Assembly: GCA_028708075.1 (NCBI GenBank)
Contig: JAQVZS010000003.1
Span: 42,582 to 106,581 of the forward strand
DNA length: 64,000 nucleotides
Direction: 5' to 3'
From: Massilibacteroides sp.
GTDB taxonomy: Bacteria > Bacteroidota > Bacteroidia > Bacteroidales > Tannerellaceae
Shown here: one piece after another, positions 1-11,348 of the stretch
How the letters are laid out: the number at the start of each line of letters is the position of its first letter
How positions within the stretch are numbered: the first letter of the stretch is position 1
The notes under the pieces: model-generated
The model's input: the letters and a program-made list of their open reading frames with translations, nothing else
Database searches by the model: none
Told to the model about the DNA's origin: nothing
Position numbers and translations under genes: made by a program

Positions 1-951
1 ATATATATATTCCAAGAAAACAGGATGTTGTATCATTGTTTTTTTCTCCGGATCGAAGATCATCAGTCCGCTTCCCTCGGTTCCGACCAGCAAACTGCCG
101 CTTCTCTCTTCCATTGTGCAGAAAGTTGATCGTAAAGCAATAGTTTTAAATATATTAGGAAAAGAGACAAACGTTTTTTTTTCATGATCGAATAAGATTA
201 TCCCCCCGTTAATGGAAGCGATAATCATATTGCCATTACTTTTTCTTTTTAAGTCGAACACTGCGTTACTTGGTAAAGCACTGTTGTGCATATTGTAGTT
301 GCTGAATGTCGAAGTTTCCGGATTAAAAATAGAAATTCCATTATCAGACGAACCGAACCAGATATTTCCGAACGAATCTTCTTCTATCGTACGGATATAG
401 CTGCTGCATAATGTTTTGGTGGGGTTGGTGTGTGAAGGAGAATATAATAAACTTTCGTTTGTTTCAGGATGATAACACAGTACACCTAACCCCGAAGAAA
501 CAAACCATAAGTTCCCTTTTGAATCTTCTTTTATATTGACACATTGATTATTACGGATAATGTAGTCCGGTTGACTTAACCCTGTACGGATGAATCCGTC
601 GACGGTGTTGTCATAATATTGAAGTCCTTCAATGGTAGCCACCCACAATTTGCCTTTAGAATCCGTATAAAGTGCACAGATATGATCGCTTAAAACAGAC
701 AACGAATCGGTGTCATTATGTTTATAAACCGTAAATGTATACCCGTCGAATTTATTTAATCCGTCTTCTGTACCGATCCAGATAAAGTCGTTCGAATCCT
801 GTGTGATGGATGTCAGTTTAGTACTGGATAAACCATGCTCGGCCGTATATAGAGTCGCTATCTGATTTTGGGTTTCCGCTATTAACGGCATTTCCAAAAA
901 CAAAAAAAATAGACAGGTTAAAAAAGTTCTTTTATTGCGTCCGGTCATCAT
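1..951 (-). CDS. Hybrid two-component sensor, N-terminal propeller (3' end outside window)
   Basis: A continuous minus-strand frame of 317 codons opens at 951 (a second in-frame ATG lies at 948) and leaves the window at base 1 without a stop. The product begins with a hydrophobic signal segment, then shows repeated blade motifs of the type (I/L)W(I/V/F)(G/A)T/S, such as FIWIGTEDGLNKF, LWVATIEGLQYY and IWFGSSDNGISIF. This is the two-component-regulator propeller that forms the periplasmic sensor of Bacteroidota hybrid histidine kinases (HTCS). The kinase, receiver and AraC parts would lie beyond the left edge and are inferred, not seen. It is divergent from the GH5 gene, so it may control a mannan or related glycan locus. 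A stand-alone propeller protein is possible but less likely. Confidence 0.8.
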   Translation of the reverse strand, partial: MMTGRNKRTFLTCLFFLFLEMPLIAETQNQIATLYTAEHGLSSTKLTSITQDSNDFIWIGTEDGLNKFDGYTFTVYKHNDTDSLSVLSDHICALYTDSKGKLWVATIEGLQYYDNTVDGFIRTGLSQPDYIIRNNQCVNIKEDSKGNLWFVSSGLGVLCYHPETNESLLYSPSHTNPTKTLCSSYIRTIEEDSFGNIWFGSSDNGISIFNPETSTFSNYNMHNSALPSNAVFDLKRKSNGNMIIASINGGIILFDHEKKTFVSFPNIFKTIALRSTFCTMEERSGSLLVGTEGSGLMIFDPEKKTMIQHPVFLEYIY

Positions 952-1147
952 CAGGTGGTTTAACTAGATACAAAAATAAATTTAATCTTCAAGAAAACAT
1001 GTTTTTGGGGAATGAATCTGACCTTGTAACATTGTTATAAGTATTGGTTACATTTTTGATAAAAGGATTTGTTGATGAATGTTCATCTTTGTAATAGTTT
1101 AAGTGGAAGAGTTGTTACTAAATCAATTGTAAAAAAAGGGACGGAGT

Positions 1148-2449
1148 ATGCGTTTTTTATATGTTAGCCTGTTGGTCTTGCTTTTTAGTGGATGCGTGGA
1201 AGAAAAAAAAGAAAACGAAGATGTAGTTTCTTTTGTTCAGGTGCGGGATGGACAGTTTCTCCGGGATAATAAACCGATCTATTTTATAGGTGTAAATTTT
1301 TGGTATGCACCGATTTTGGGTTCTCAGGGAGAATTTGGTGACCGAAAACGTTTACTCGCTGAACTGAATTTTATGCAGGCGAATGGGATCACGAATGTAA
1401 GAGTATTGGTCGGCGCGGATGGTCCGGATGGTATCCCTTCGAAAATCTCGCCGACTTTGCAAAGAGCGCCAGGCGTTTATCATGCTGGTTTGTTGGACGG
1501 ACTGGATTTCTTTCTGAACGAACTCTCAAAGCGTAATATGTATGCTGTCCTTTATTTTCATAATACTTGGGAATGGAGCGGAGGATACGCGCAATACCTG
1601 AACTGGTCTGGATACGGTCCGGTGCCTATTCCTTCTATAGATGGATGGGACGCCTTCAATTGTTATGTTTCGTCGTTTTTCGATTGTGAATCTTGTACGG
1701 TTTTATTTAAAAAACATATTCGTCATATCCTGATGCGTACAAATTTTTATAATAAAAGAAAATATGTTGAAGACCCAACTATTTTGTCTTGGCAAATAGC
1801 CAACGAACCTCGTCCGATGGGAGAAGCGAATAAAGCCGCTTATGAAAAATGGCTGAAAGAAATTGCCGCTTATATAAAAAATTTAGATTCCAACCATTTG
1901 GTGTCGACTGGTTCGGAAGGGGAAGTGGGCAGTGAAGACGATTTCGATTTATACAAACGGGTACATTCCGATCCGAATATCGATTATCTGACTATTCATG
2001 TCTGGCCGAAAAACTGGGGTTGGATAGATGAGCAAAATATAACCGCGACTTTGGACAGCGCAATTATTAAGACTGATCATTACCTGAAGAAACATCTTGA
2101 ATTAGCCCGGATTTTGAAAAAACCGATTGTCTTGGAAGAATTTGGGTTGCCGCGAGATCATCACCGGTATAAGACAGACGATTCGACGACTGCGAGAGAT
2201 AAATATTACGAACATATTTTCCGCTTAGTATCGGAAAATGCTGTTTCGGGAGATGTACTTGCTGGATGTAATTTCTGGGCATGGGGAGGCTTTGCCCGCC
2301 CCTCTGCCGATCATGTGTTTTGGATGAAAGGCGATGAATATATAGGAGATCCCGCTCAAGAGGAACAAGGGCTGAATTCTGTTTTCGATACGGATACTAC
2401 GATCGAGTTGATTAAACGCTATTCTACATTAAAATTAAACGCTGACTAA
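1148..2449 (+). CDS. GH5 family endo-beta-mannanase-like lipoprotein
   Basis: The 433-residue product has a lipoprotein signal peptide ending LLFSGC (Cys16), so it is probably anchored in the outer membrane or periplasm. The body is a TIM-barrel glycosidase of the GH5 type. The acid/base glutamate lies in WQIANEP (Glu220) and the nucleophile in IVLEEFG (Glu330/331). Conserved aromatic and His positions (YFHNTWEWSGG; TIHVWPKNW) look like subfamily GH5_7, which cleaves beta-1,4-mannan backbones. The length fits a single catalytic domain plus signal. It is transcribed away from the hybrid sensor at 1-951, and the roughly 200-bp gap is the likely control region. The mannanase substrate is inferred from motif resemblance; another GH5 activity cannot be excluded. 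Confidence 0.83.
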   Translation: MRFLYVSLLVLLFSGCVEEKKENEDVVSFVQVRDGQFLRDNKPIYFIGVNFWYAPILGSQGEFGDRKRLLAELNFMQANGITNVRVLVGADGPDGIPSKISPTLQRAPGVYHAGLLDGLDFFLNELSKRNMYAVLYFHNTWEWSGGYAQYLNWSGYGPVPIPSIDGWDAFNCYVSSFFDCESCTVLFKKHIRHILMRTNFYNKRKYVEDPTILSWQIANEPRPMGEANKAAYEKWLKEIAAYIKNLDSNHLVSTGSEGEVGSEDDFDLYKRVHSDPNIDYLTIHVWPKNWGWIDEQNITATLDSAIIKTDHYLKKHLELARILKKPIVLEEFGLPRDHHRYKTDDSTTARDKYYEHIFRLVSENAVSGDVLAGCNFWAWGGFARPSADHVFWMKGDEYIGDPAQEEQGLNSVFDTDTTIELIKRYSTLKLNAD

Positions 2450-2550
2450 AAGACCGAATAGTTTAGAGGTAACCCAATCGCTATCTCAACTATTGCCAAT
2501 TCTGTTTATTTCAGGATTATTAAAAAAAATTCTATTAAAATAGAGATCGT

Positions 2551-3678
2551 TTATCTTTTGAGAATTGAGGATATTTCCTTGTACAAAATGGGAGCGGAAA
2601 GTTGAAAAACTTCTCTTACGCGCAGATCCGCATAAGCTGTTTTATCAAAGATGTCTTTTGTATTCATCATTTTGTTTTCTGTCCCGTAATAAATAGAAAA
2701 AGATCGATGCTGTTCTTTTATAAAACGTATTGCGTCTAAAAGTTTATTGGAGTCCCCCTTGCAATAGTATAGAAATCGATTCATATCGTGGTTGTCCAAC
2801 ATTAAAACTAAATCAAAATCTGCCGGATAACGGGAAAAATGTTGATCTACTTTTTGTTGAAGTTTTTTATTTCCCATACATTTCTCCCCTTGTAATATAG
2901 CCGATACGATTAAGTTGGTAAACTCAAAATCGAAAACACCGTCTAAAATGCCGATGTAATCTTTTTGAAGATTCTCTTGGTTGATTCCGAATAAATAATT
3001 TCGCCATAAATGTTTTAGATAAATTGTATGAAAATAACGACGGGGAATCCTTTGGCCCCATACTTCACCAATAAAACTTATCTTCGAATTCTGCTGTTTA
3101 GATTCCTGAACTAAGCGGGATAAAAAGGCGAAAGGAACCCCTATAGTATGGTCTATACGGACATAATCAAATCCTAAGGATAGCCAATACTGACATGTTT
3201 TGATGATATAATTCGCAGTGTCCGGGTTGTTTAAATTAAATTTAGGAAGTTCTCTGTGTTGAAGAAAACTTCTATAGAAAGTCGGTGAAGAAATATAAAA
3301 CCAATTTTTATAGGGGCTGTGAGGATTTTTTATGGCGTCTACAAAAAAAGGATGTTTGTATGAACAATGATTGGGAACAAAATCAAACATTAATTTTATA
3401 TTTCGGATGTGTGATTCCCGGATCAAATTTTGGACGTCGTTTATTGTCCCGAAATGAGAATCTACTTCATAAAAATTTTCCGTATGATACCCATGATAAC
3501 TGGTTGATTGCAGAAAAGGAGATAATAAAATCGTATTAAATCCCAGTTCTTTTATATAATCCAAATGCCCGATAATTCCTGCGAGATTGCCTCCCATAAA
3601 ATGGTTATCGTTCTTCTCAGATGTAATATTCCCTGAAAATCGGTCGATAAGTATTTGATATATTATTTTTTGTTCCAT
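2551..3678 (-). CDS. GH13 alpha-amylase family glycosidase, probably cytoplasmic
   Basis: The 375-residue protein has no signal peptide. All GH13 signatures are present in order: region I DFVPNH (residues 99-104), region II with the nucleophile in YVRIDH (Asp176), region III with the acid/base in FIGEVWG (Glu205), and region IV DNHD (His297/Asp298). It is short for the family, with a small B domain and little C-terminal beta domain. It overlaps the end of the upstream gene (3663-5213) by 16 bp, so the two are almost certainly co-transcribed and translationally coupled. It would act on alpha-glucan or a related alpha-glucoside; the substrate is not predictable from the sequence. Confidence 0.85.
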   Translation of the reverse strand: MEQKIIYQILIDRFSGNITSEKNDNHFMGGNLAGIIGHLDYIKELGFNTILLSPFLQSTSYHGYHTENFYEVDSHFGTINDVQNLIRESHIRNIKLMFDFVPNHCSYKHPFFVDAIKNPHSPYKNWFYISSPTFYRSFLQHRELPKFNLNNPDTANYIIKTCQYWLSLGFDYVRIDHTIGVPFAFLSRLVQESKQQNSKISFIGEVWGQRIPRRYFHTIYLKHLWRNYLFGINQENLQKDYIGILDGVFDFEFTNLIVSAILQGEKCMGNKKLQQKVDQHFSRYPADFDLVLMLDNHDMNRFLYYCKGDSNKLLDAIRFIKEQHRSFSIYYGTENKMMNTKDIFDKTAYADLRVREVFQLSAPILYKEISSILKR

Positions 3679-5213
3679 AGGTTGTTGATCGCAAGGCGAA
3701 TGTTTTTTATAAATCTAAAGTTCCTTTTATTAGAAAGGTATAAATAATAAGCAAGTAAGACAAGCAGCACAACAATTAGCAAGATTAATATTGAATTAAC
3801 AAGATAGTTCAACCATTGATCCTTAGCATTGAGTAAAGAAATCGATACTTGAAGAACACCGATTCCAACTGTTATAAAAGTTAAGAGTCGGATAGTCTTA
3901 TTGGTTTTGTCCGTACTCTCGTTTTCAAGTAATATAATCGTACGGTTATATTTTTCTTTCAAACGTGCAGTAAGTTCCGGTATAGAAAAACTGGAAAGAA
4001 GCAGCGATTGAATATTAATCATTTCCGGGGCACCAAAAATATTTTTTTCGATTTCTTTAAATAACGTATTTTGATAGATTCTTAATTTTTTTACTCGGAT
4101 GGAATTCTTTTCGTTTGATTGCTTCAACATCATGTCTGATTTATCCATTGCTTTAATGATTTTCATTTTTCGGAAAGAGATGTCCTGAAAAATGAATAAA
4201 AACATACTTCTCACACCGGGAATACAAGGATATAACTCACAAAATGCTTTATATTTTTGATTTAAATGCTCATCGGTATTTTTATATTGATATTTATGGA
4301 AAATACTAATCTGGCTATTTTTATAATCTTCCATCATATGAGTCGGATTATAATATAATATCAAGCAATTTGAATGAATAAAGTAGAAACATTCGAAAGG
4401 TCTTAAACTCCATTTCATCTGTAATCTTTTTGCCGCTTCTTCCTGATTAATAAACTGCCACCCTTCGTCACTAGTGATTAATCCGTATATCATTGCTGCG
4501 TTCTTATATCCATATTCCGTAGCTGAAGAAATAGAATTATCTTGATAATTGATTGTAGGATATAATTCTAATAAAGAATTGCTGATCTCCAACTTTTCTA
4601 TCCATTCGTTATTTATTTGCTTGTCATGGATTATCTGATTTAGGTCTATTAACCAGTTTTTTAACCGGTCAATTATTAACATGTCGTTATCTTCCCCAAT
4701 CCGGCAGAAGAGTTTATTTTTGAAGAATAGATGTTTTATGAAGATAATTTCGTCTGCCGAACGATTTTCCAATGGAATAAGGAGTAATAAATGAGTTTGT
4801 ATCTCCTCGTCATTCACTTCTACATGGGAATGCAATGTGAGTAGTAGATCAAAAGAAAACGAACATTTTTTCCCTTTGATGCTTTCGTAGGTATAGGAAA
4901 CAGGATAGCGTCCTAATAAAAATTGAAGAGCAAAATTGTTGTGGTTCTTATCGTCAAGAAATTTATCGGCAACTGAGACACAGTGGCAGAGAAAACTGCC
5001 TTCGTATTTTATCTTTTGATTGCAAGCCATTACCGGACATACATTCGGGAAGCATGTCCGGAAAAAAGAAATTAATTCCTTTTTTTGCTCATAACAAATT
5101 TCGTTGTTATTAATATTGTTCTTAATTTTTTTATAATATTCCCGGTTTAATAAATTGGATTTATTCGTTTCAAATGGGATATTAAAACATAAGGAGCCAT
5201 TAAATGTCTGCAT
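3663..5213 (-). CDS. Unrecognised protein with two C-terminal membrane segments, coupled to GH13
   Basis: I do not recognise this 516-residue protein. It has no signal peptide. The first 430 residues look soluble and AT-rich-coded (many Asn, Lys, Ile), with several Cys near residues 54-80. A charged, helix-prone stretch leads into two hydrophobic segments at about residues 443-461 and 473-494, followed by a basic tail. A long cytosolic region, a helical stalk and a C-terminal helical hairpin recall CorA-like proteins in outline, but no GMN motif follows the first helix, so this is only a shape comparison. The last codons overlap the start of the GH13 gene, which ties the two together. It may place or control the amylase at the inner membrane; that is inference. 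Confidence 0.7.
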   Translation of the reverse strand: MQTFNGSLCFNIPFETNKSNLLNREYYKKIKNNINNNEICYEQKKELISFFRTCFPNVCPVMACNQKIKYEGSFLCHCVSVADKFLDDKNHNNFALQFLLGRYPVSYTYESIKGKKCSFSFDLLLTLHSHVEVNDEEIQTHLLLLIPLENRSADEIIFIKHLFFKNKLFCRIGEDNDMLIIDRLKNWLIDLNQIIHDKQINNEWIEKLEISNSLLELYPTINYQDNSISSATEYGYKNAAMIYGLITSDEGWQFINQEEAAKRLQMKWSLRPFECFYFIHSNCLILYYNPTHMMEDYKNSQISIFHKYQYKNTDEHLNQKYKAFCELYPCIPGVRSMFLFIFQDISFRKMKIIKAMDKSDMMLKQSNEKNSIRVKKLRIYQNTLFKEIEKNIFGAPEMINIQSLLLSSFSIPELTARLKEKYNRTIILLENESTDKTNKTIRLLTFITVGIGVLQVSISLLNAKDQWLNYLVNSILILLIVVLLVLLAYYLYLSNKRNFRFIKNIRLAINNLWNKK

Positions 5214-5545
5214 ATTCGTATGTTTTTACAGAGCAAGATTATAATAACAAAGATAATAAAGAAGTGTTTTTTTAATCAACAAAATCCACCTAATTCATTT
5301 TGACATTAAATAAACTGTTTTTCTTTCTTAGAATGGGTTATAATTGGATGAAAATGGTGTTTCTGCTTCCGGTTCGAAATAAACGGTGATGCGTTCCACA
5401 TGGTTTTGAATAATTTGCCGAAAAGATCCTGAGCATATTTATTGGTCCAGGTAAATTTTTACTCATGAATAGTCCGGTAGAAAGAGGTATGTTTGAACAA
5501 CGGAAATTAATTATCTTTGTCTTCTAAACATTTAAATAGAGGCTC
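5214..5545. other. Intergenic stretch with a candidate promoter for the UPF0316 gene
   Basis: No intact gene. A -7 box TATCTTTG lies at 5512-5519, 26 bp before the 5546 ATG, with TTTG at 5492-5495; the 16-bp spacer is shorter than the usual 19-21. On the minus strand about 5320-5460 reads like the decayed C-terminal end of a gene (open frames ending ERITVYFEPE... and WTNKYAQDLFGK...), but the open frame shifts between them and I cannot name it. Confidence 0.35.
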
Positions 5546-6109
5546 ATGTTTGATTTTCTGGATGTATACCCCTGGCTATTGCCGTTTATTATTTTCTTTG
5601 GACGTATTTGCGATGTTTCATTGGGAACATTACGTATTATTTTTGTGTCGAAAGGAGAACGCTACAAGGCGCCTATTGTCGGTTTTTTTGAGGTTTTTAT
5701 CTGGATAGTGGTTATTTCTCAGGTTTTATCGCGTGCTGATGGTTTAGTTTCGTATTTGTCTTATGCGGGAGGTTACGCAGCCGGCAATTTCGTAGGGATT
5801 TTAATTGAACGCCGGATTGCTTTCGGTGTGATTCTGTTTCGTGTGTTTACACAAAAAAACGGATTGGAACTGACTAAAGAACTAAATTCAAAAGGATTTG
5901 GCTCTACTTGTATACATGGACAGGGCTCTGTATCCAAGGTCGATGTGGTAGAATCTGTTTTTGACCGGAAGTTTGAGAAAGATGTGGATGAAATTGTGCG
6001 TGGATTCGATCCGAACGCATTTTATATCGTTGAAGATATACGTTCGAAACAACGGGGAATATTCGGACGTTCGTCTTCTATATTCCGTTATGGTCGACCG
6101 GGGAAATAG
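5546..6109 (+). CDS. UPF0316 / DUF5698-DUF2179 membrane protein
   Basis: The 187-residue protein has three hydrophobic helices at about residues 9-26, 43-62 and 70-90, followed by a soluble C-terminal DUF2179 domain (about residues 108-170). The motif FGRICDVSLGTLRIIF in the first helix region is typical of UPF0316. In other bacteria DUF2179-type domains occur in membrane proteins and may bind small ligands; the physiological role is not known. It has its own promoter region and precedes ligA by about 100 bp on the same strand. Confidence 0.8.
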   Translation: MFDFLDVYPWLLPFIIFFGRICDVSLGTLRIIFVSKGERYKAPIVGFFEVFIWIVVISQVLSRADGLVSYLSYAGGYAAGNFVGILIERRIAFGVILFRVFTQKNGLELTKELNSKGFGSTCIHGQGSVSKVDVVESVFDRKFEKDVDEIVRGFDPNAFYIVEDIRSKQRGIFGRSSSIFRYGRPGK

Positions 6110-6206
6110 TATCTTTTAATAAGGGCGTAATAGAGAGTTACGTTCTTTTTTTTATTTTTGGGTGTTACAATCGCGTTTTTGTGCTATTGTAAAAATGTAT
6201 AATTAA

Positions 6207-8741
<2,535 letters not shown>

Positions 8742-8796
8742 TATTATTTCTCTATTTTTGCAAGATAAAAGAATTAAGAAGAGGAACTAAATCTCC

Positions 8797-9690
8797 ATGG
8801 CAGATATTAATTTAAAGGGAATGGGGGTAGCTTTAATAACCCCTTTTAAAGAAGACGAGAGTGTGGATTATGATGCCCTAATCCGTTTAGTCGATTATCA
8901 ATTACAGAATGGAACGGATTATCTCGTTGTACTTGGTACGACAGCTGAAACACCGACTTTGACGGAAGACGAAAAGAAAAAGATAATTAGCCTGGTCGTA
9001 TCCAAAGTGAAAGGACAAATCCCCATCGTGTTGGGCGTCGGAGGAAATTGTACCCGTTCCGTTGTGGAGAAATTGAAGAACGATAATTTTGAAGGGATTG
9101 ACGCTGTTTTGTCGGTAACCCCTTATTACAACAAACCTTCTCAGGAAGGATTATATCAACATTATAAGGCTGTATCCGAAGCGACGCGGTTGCCCCTTGT
9201 CCTTTACAATGTGCCTGGACGGACGGGTGTTAACATGACTGCTGAAACGACTTTGCGTATAGCCCGAGAATTTAAAAATGTTATTGCGGTAAAAGAAGCG
9301 TCGGGTAACATCACTCAAATGGATGATATCATTAAAAATAAACCGGCGAATTTTAATGTGATTTCAGGTGACGACGGAATTACTTTTCCGTTGATAACAC
9401 TGGGTGCTATTGGGGTTATTTCTGTTATCGGCAATGCTTTCCCTCGTGAATTCAGCCGTATGGTTCGCTTGGGGTTAGCCAGTGACTACGATAATGCCCG
9501 GACGATTCATCATAGTTTTACAGAATTATTTGATTTGTTGTTTGTAGATGGAAATCCGGCGGGAGTGAAGAGTATGTTGAATGCAATGGGTTTTATAGAG
9601 AATAAATTGCGTTTGCCTTTGGTGCCTACCCGGATTACCACATTCGAGAAAATACGGACAGTTTTGAATCGACTGAATATTAAGTGTTGA
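8797..9690 (+). CDS. dapA: 4-hydroxy-tetrahydrodipicolinate synthase
   Basis: The 297-residue protein is full length for DapA, which condenses pyruvate with aspartate semialdehyde in the first step committed to lysine and diaminopimelate. The Schiff-base lysine lies in VIAVKEASGN (Lys166), the catalytic tyrosine in LYNVPGRTG (Tyr137) and the GTTAE substrate loop at residues 47-51. A -7 box TATTTTTG at 8753-8760 precedes the gene, without a clear -33 partner at the normal distance. Confidence 0.97.
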   Translation: MADINLKGMGVALITPFKEDESVDYDALIRLVDYQLQNGTDYLVVLGTTAETPTLTEDEKKKIISLVVSKVKGQIPIVLGVGGNCTRSVVEKLKNDNFEGIDAVLSVTPYYNKPSQEGLYQHYKAVSEATRLPLVLYNVPGRTGVNMTAETTLRIAREFKNVIAVKEASGNITQMDDIIKNKPANFNVISGDDGITFPLITLGAIGVISVIGNAFPREFSRMVRLGLASDYDNARTIHHSFTELFDLLFVDGNPAGVKSMLNAMGFIENKLRLPLVPTRITTFEKIRTVLNRLNIKC

Positions 9691-9775
9691 TTATTCTGAA
9701 TATAGAGGGAATCAATACGATGTTTTTTCTATACTGTCGAAACAAGTGAGTTTTAACCATTCAAATCAGGTTTTT

Positions 9776-10318
9776 ATGAGAACAGTTTTAATCTTGTCGA
9801 TGATCGTGTTGTTTCCCCTTTTTATGATGAGCCAAAAGGCTTCTTTTTATGATTTTACGGTGAAGTCTATTGATGGTACAGATTTTCCGTTGAGCAACTT
9901 GAAAGGGAAAAAAGTTTTGGTGGTCAATGTCGCTTCTAAATGTGGGTTGACACCTCAATATGAAGAATTACAAGCTTTATATACGAAATATGCCAGTCGC
10001 GGGTTTGTTGTTGTCGGATTTCCTGCTAATAATTTCAAAGAGCAAGAACCCGGGACAAATGCTGAGATACAAGCTTTTTGTACATTAAATTATGGTGTGA
10101 CTTTTCCTATGATGGCAAAAATATCCGTGAAAGGAGAAGATATGGCACCTTTATATAAGTGGTTGACAACACAATCTGAAAATGGGAAGCGGGACGCTGA
10201 AGTTGCATGGAATTTTCAGAAATTTATGATTGATGAGAAAGGAGAATGGGTCGATTGTATTCCTCCCAAATTATCTCCATTCAGCGATGAAATTGTTCGT
10301 TGGATAGAAGGCGAATAA
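9776..10318 (+). CDS. Secreted glutathione peroxidase family protein
   Basis: A thiol peroxidase of the GPx fold, reducing hydroperoxides, probably with thioredoxin rather than glutathione as donor in this phylum (family knowledge). The catalytic Cys lies in NVASKCGLTPQY, and the Trp of the tetrad in WNFQKF. I place the start at 9776, giving MRTVLILSMIVLFPLF, a clean signal peptide; an in-frame ATG at 9746 would add ten polar residues before it. It follows dapA on the same strand with a gap of about 85 bp. Confidence 0.88.
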   Translation: MRTVLILSMIVLFPLFMMSQKASFYDFTVKSIDGTDFPLSNLKGKKVLVVNVASKCGLTPQYEELQALYTKYASRGFVVVGFPANNFKEQEPGTNAEIQAFCTLNYGVTFPMMAKISVKGEDMAPLYKWLTTQSENGKRDAEVAWNFQKFMIDEKGEWVDCIPPKLSPFSDEIVRWIEGE

Positions 10319-10354
10319 TTGACAATATGAAGAAAATAATTAATTATTTAACTA

Positions 10355-10391
10355 TTTGTGAAGGTTATATAGAATTGTTTTTTTACCTTTG
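10355..10391 (+). promoter_or_regulatory. Candidate promoter of the rpmB operon
   Basis: TACCTTTG at 10384-10391 matches the Bacteroidota -7 consensus TAnnTTTG. TTTG lies at 10355-10358, but the 25-bp spacer is longer than the usual 19-21. The position gives a leader of about 185 nt before rpmB. Confidence 0.5.
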
Positions 10392-10581
10392 CACTCCAAA
10401 AGATGTGAAGCGATTTGGTTTTCACATGTTTTGTCCTTTGTGTCTGTTCGTGATGCTAGTTCAGAAAAAAGGGATATTGTTTTTATGGGGAATTAAGGTT
10501 GTACATTTTATTGTATTCTCTTTAAATCAGGCATAATTTTTTATTAAATAGCGAATAACAAAAATAAAATTTAAGATAGAG

Positions 10582-10821
10582 ATGTCCAAAATTTGTCAAA
10601 TTACCGGGAAAAAAGCGATGGTTGGCAACAACGTTTCTCACTCAAACAAAAGGACGAAACGTAAGTTTAATGTTAACCTATTTCAGAAAAAGTTCTATTG
10701 GGTAGAACAGGATTGTTGGATCAGCCTGAATATATCAGCATCAGGCTTGCGTACGATAAATAAATTAGGCTTGGATGCTGCTCTAAAAATGGCGGCTGAA
10801 AAAGGATATTTAAACGCTTAA
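10582..10821 (+). CDS. rpmB: 50S ribosomal protein L28
   Basis: The 79-residue protein opens [20 protein letters not shown], the classic bL28 N-terminus, and carries the conserved [10 protein letters not shown] and [12 protein letters not shown] blocks. Length is normal. It heads a compact operon with rpmG 15 bp downstream and the DUF4295 gene after it. Confidence 0.98.
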   Translation: MSKICQITGKKAMVGNNVSHSNKRTKRKFNVNLFQKKFYWVEQDCWISLNISASGLRTINKLGLDAALKMAAEKGYLNA

Positions 10822-10836
10822 TGGGGAGGATGTAAA

Positions 10837-11025
10837 ATGGCTAAGAAAGCAAAAGGCAATAGAGTGCAGGTAATATTGGAATGTACCGAACACAAAGAAA
10901 GTGGTATGCCCGGTACTTCACGGTATATAACCACCAAGAACAGAAAAAATACAACGCAACGATTGGAATTGAAAAAGTATAATCCGATTTTGCGGAAAAT
11001 GACGATACACAAAGAAATTAAGTAA
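10837..11025 (+). CDS. rpmG: 50S ribosomal protein L33
   Basis: The 62-residue basic protein matches bL33 ([21 protein letters not shown]). Only one Cys (Cys16) is present, so it is the zinc-free form without the CxxC pairs. It sits between rpmB and the DUF4295 gene in one operon. Confidence 0.97.
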   Translation: MAKKAKGNRVQVILECTEHKESGMPGTSRYITTKNRKNTTQRLELKKYNPILRKMTIHKEIK

Positions 11026-11040
11026 TAGGGAGATTAAACA

Positions 11041-11193
11041 ATGGCAAAAAAAGCGGTTGCAACATTTAAGAAAGGTGACGGACGTACCTATTCAAAAGTG
11101 ATTAAAATGGTGAAGTCTCCAAAAACGGGAGCTTATACATTTCAGGAAGAAATGATACCCAACGAAGCTGTGAAAGATTATTTTGCGAAATAA
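11041..11193 (+). CDS. DUF4295 family small basic protein
   Basis: A 50-residue protein beginning MAKKAVATFKKGDGRTYSKV and ending NEAVKDYFAK. This is the short lysine-rich DUF4295 protein that follows rpmG in Bacteroidota. It starts 15 bp after the rpmG stop, and the hairpin at 11216-11249 follows it, closing the operon. The fixed neighbourhood suggests a ribosome-associated role, but no function is established. Confidence 0.93.
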   Translation: MAKKAVATFKKGDGRTYSKVIKMVKSPKTGAYTFQEEMIPNEAVKDYFAK

Positions 11194-11215
11194 TTCGTTG
11201 GAAAATATAAGATGA

Positions 11216-11249
11216 AGCCCTCTTCTGTTTTATCGGAAGAGGGCTTTTT
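11216..11249 (+). terminator. Rho-independent terminator after the rpmB-rpmG-DUF4295 operon
   Basis: A 10-bp perfect stem AGCCCTCTTC / GAAGAGGGCT (11216-11225 and 11236-11245) with a 10-nt loop is followed by a T run. Confidence 0.9.
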
Positions 11250-11348
11250 CTATAATATGAACTTTTTCTTTTTATGCATCGGGAGAATAAATATATTTCT
11301 TAATTTTGTTCTTTAATCAATTGATATAACTGTAAATAATATACGCTT

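Noticed and set aside
3285..3539. 84-codon + strand frame inside the GH13 gene
   Set aside because: Antisense to the catalytic domain with no known motif.
10300..10536. 78-codon frame (MDRRRIIDNMKKIINYLT...) after the GPx gene
   Set aside because: It overlaps the end of the GPx gene and the rpmB leader and promoter, with no protein-like pattern.
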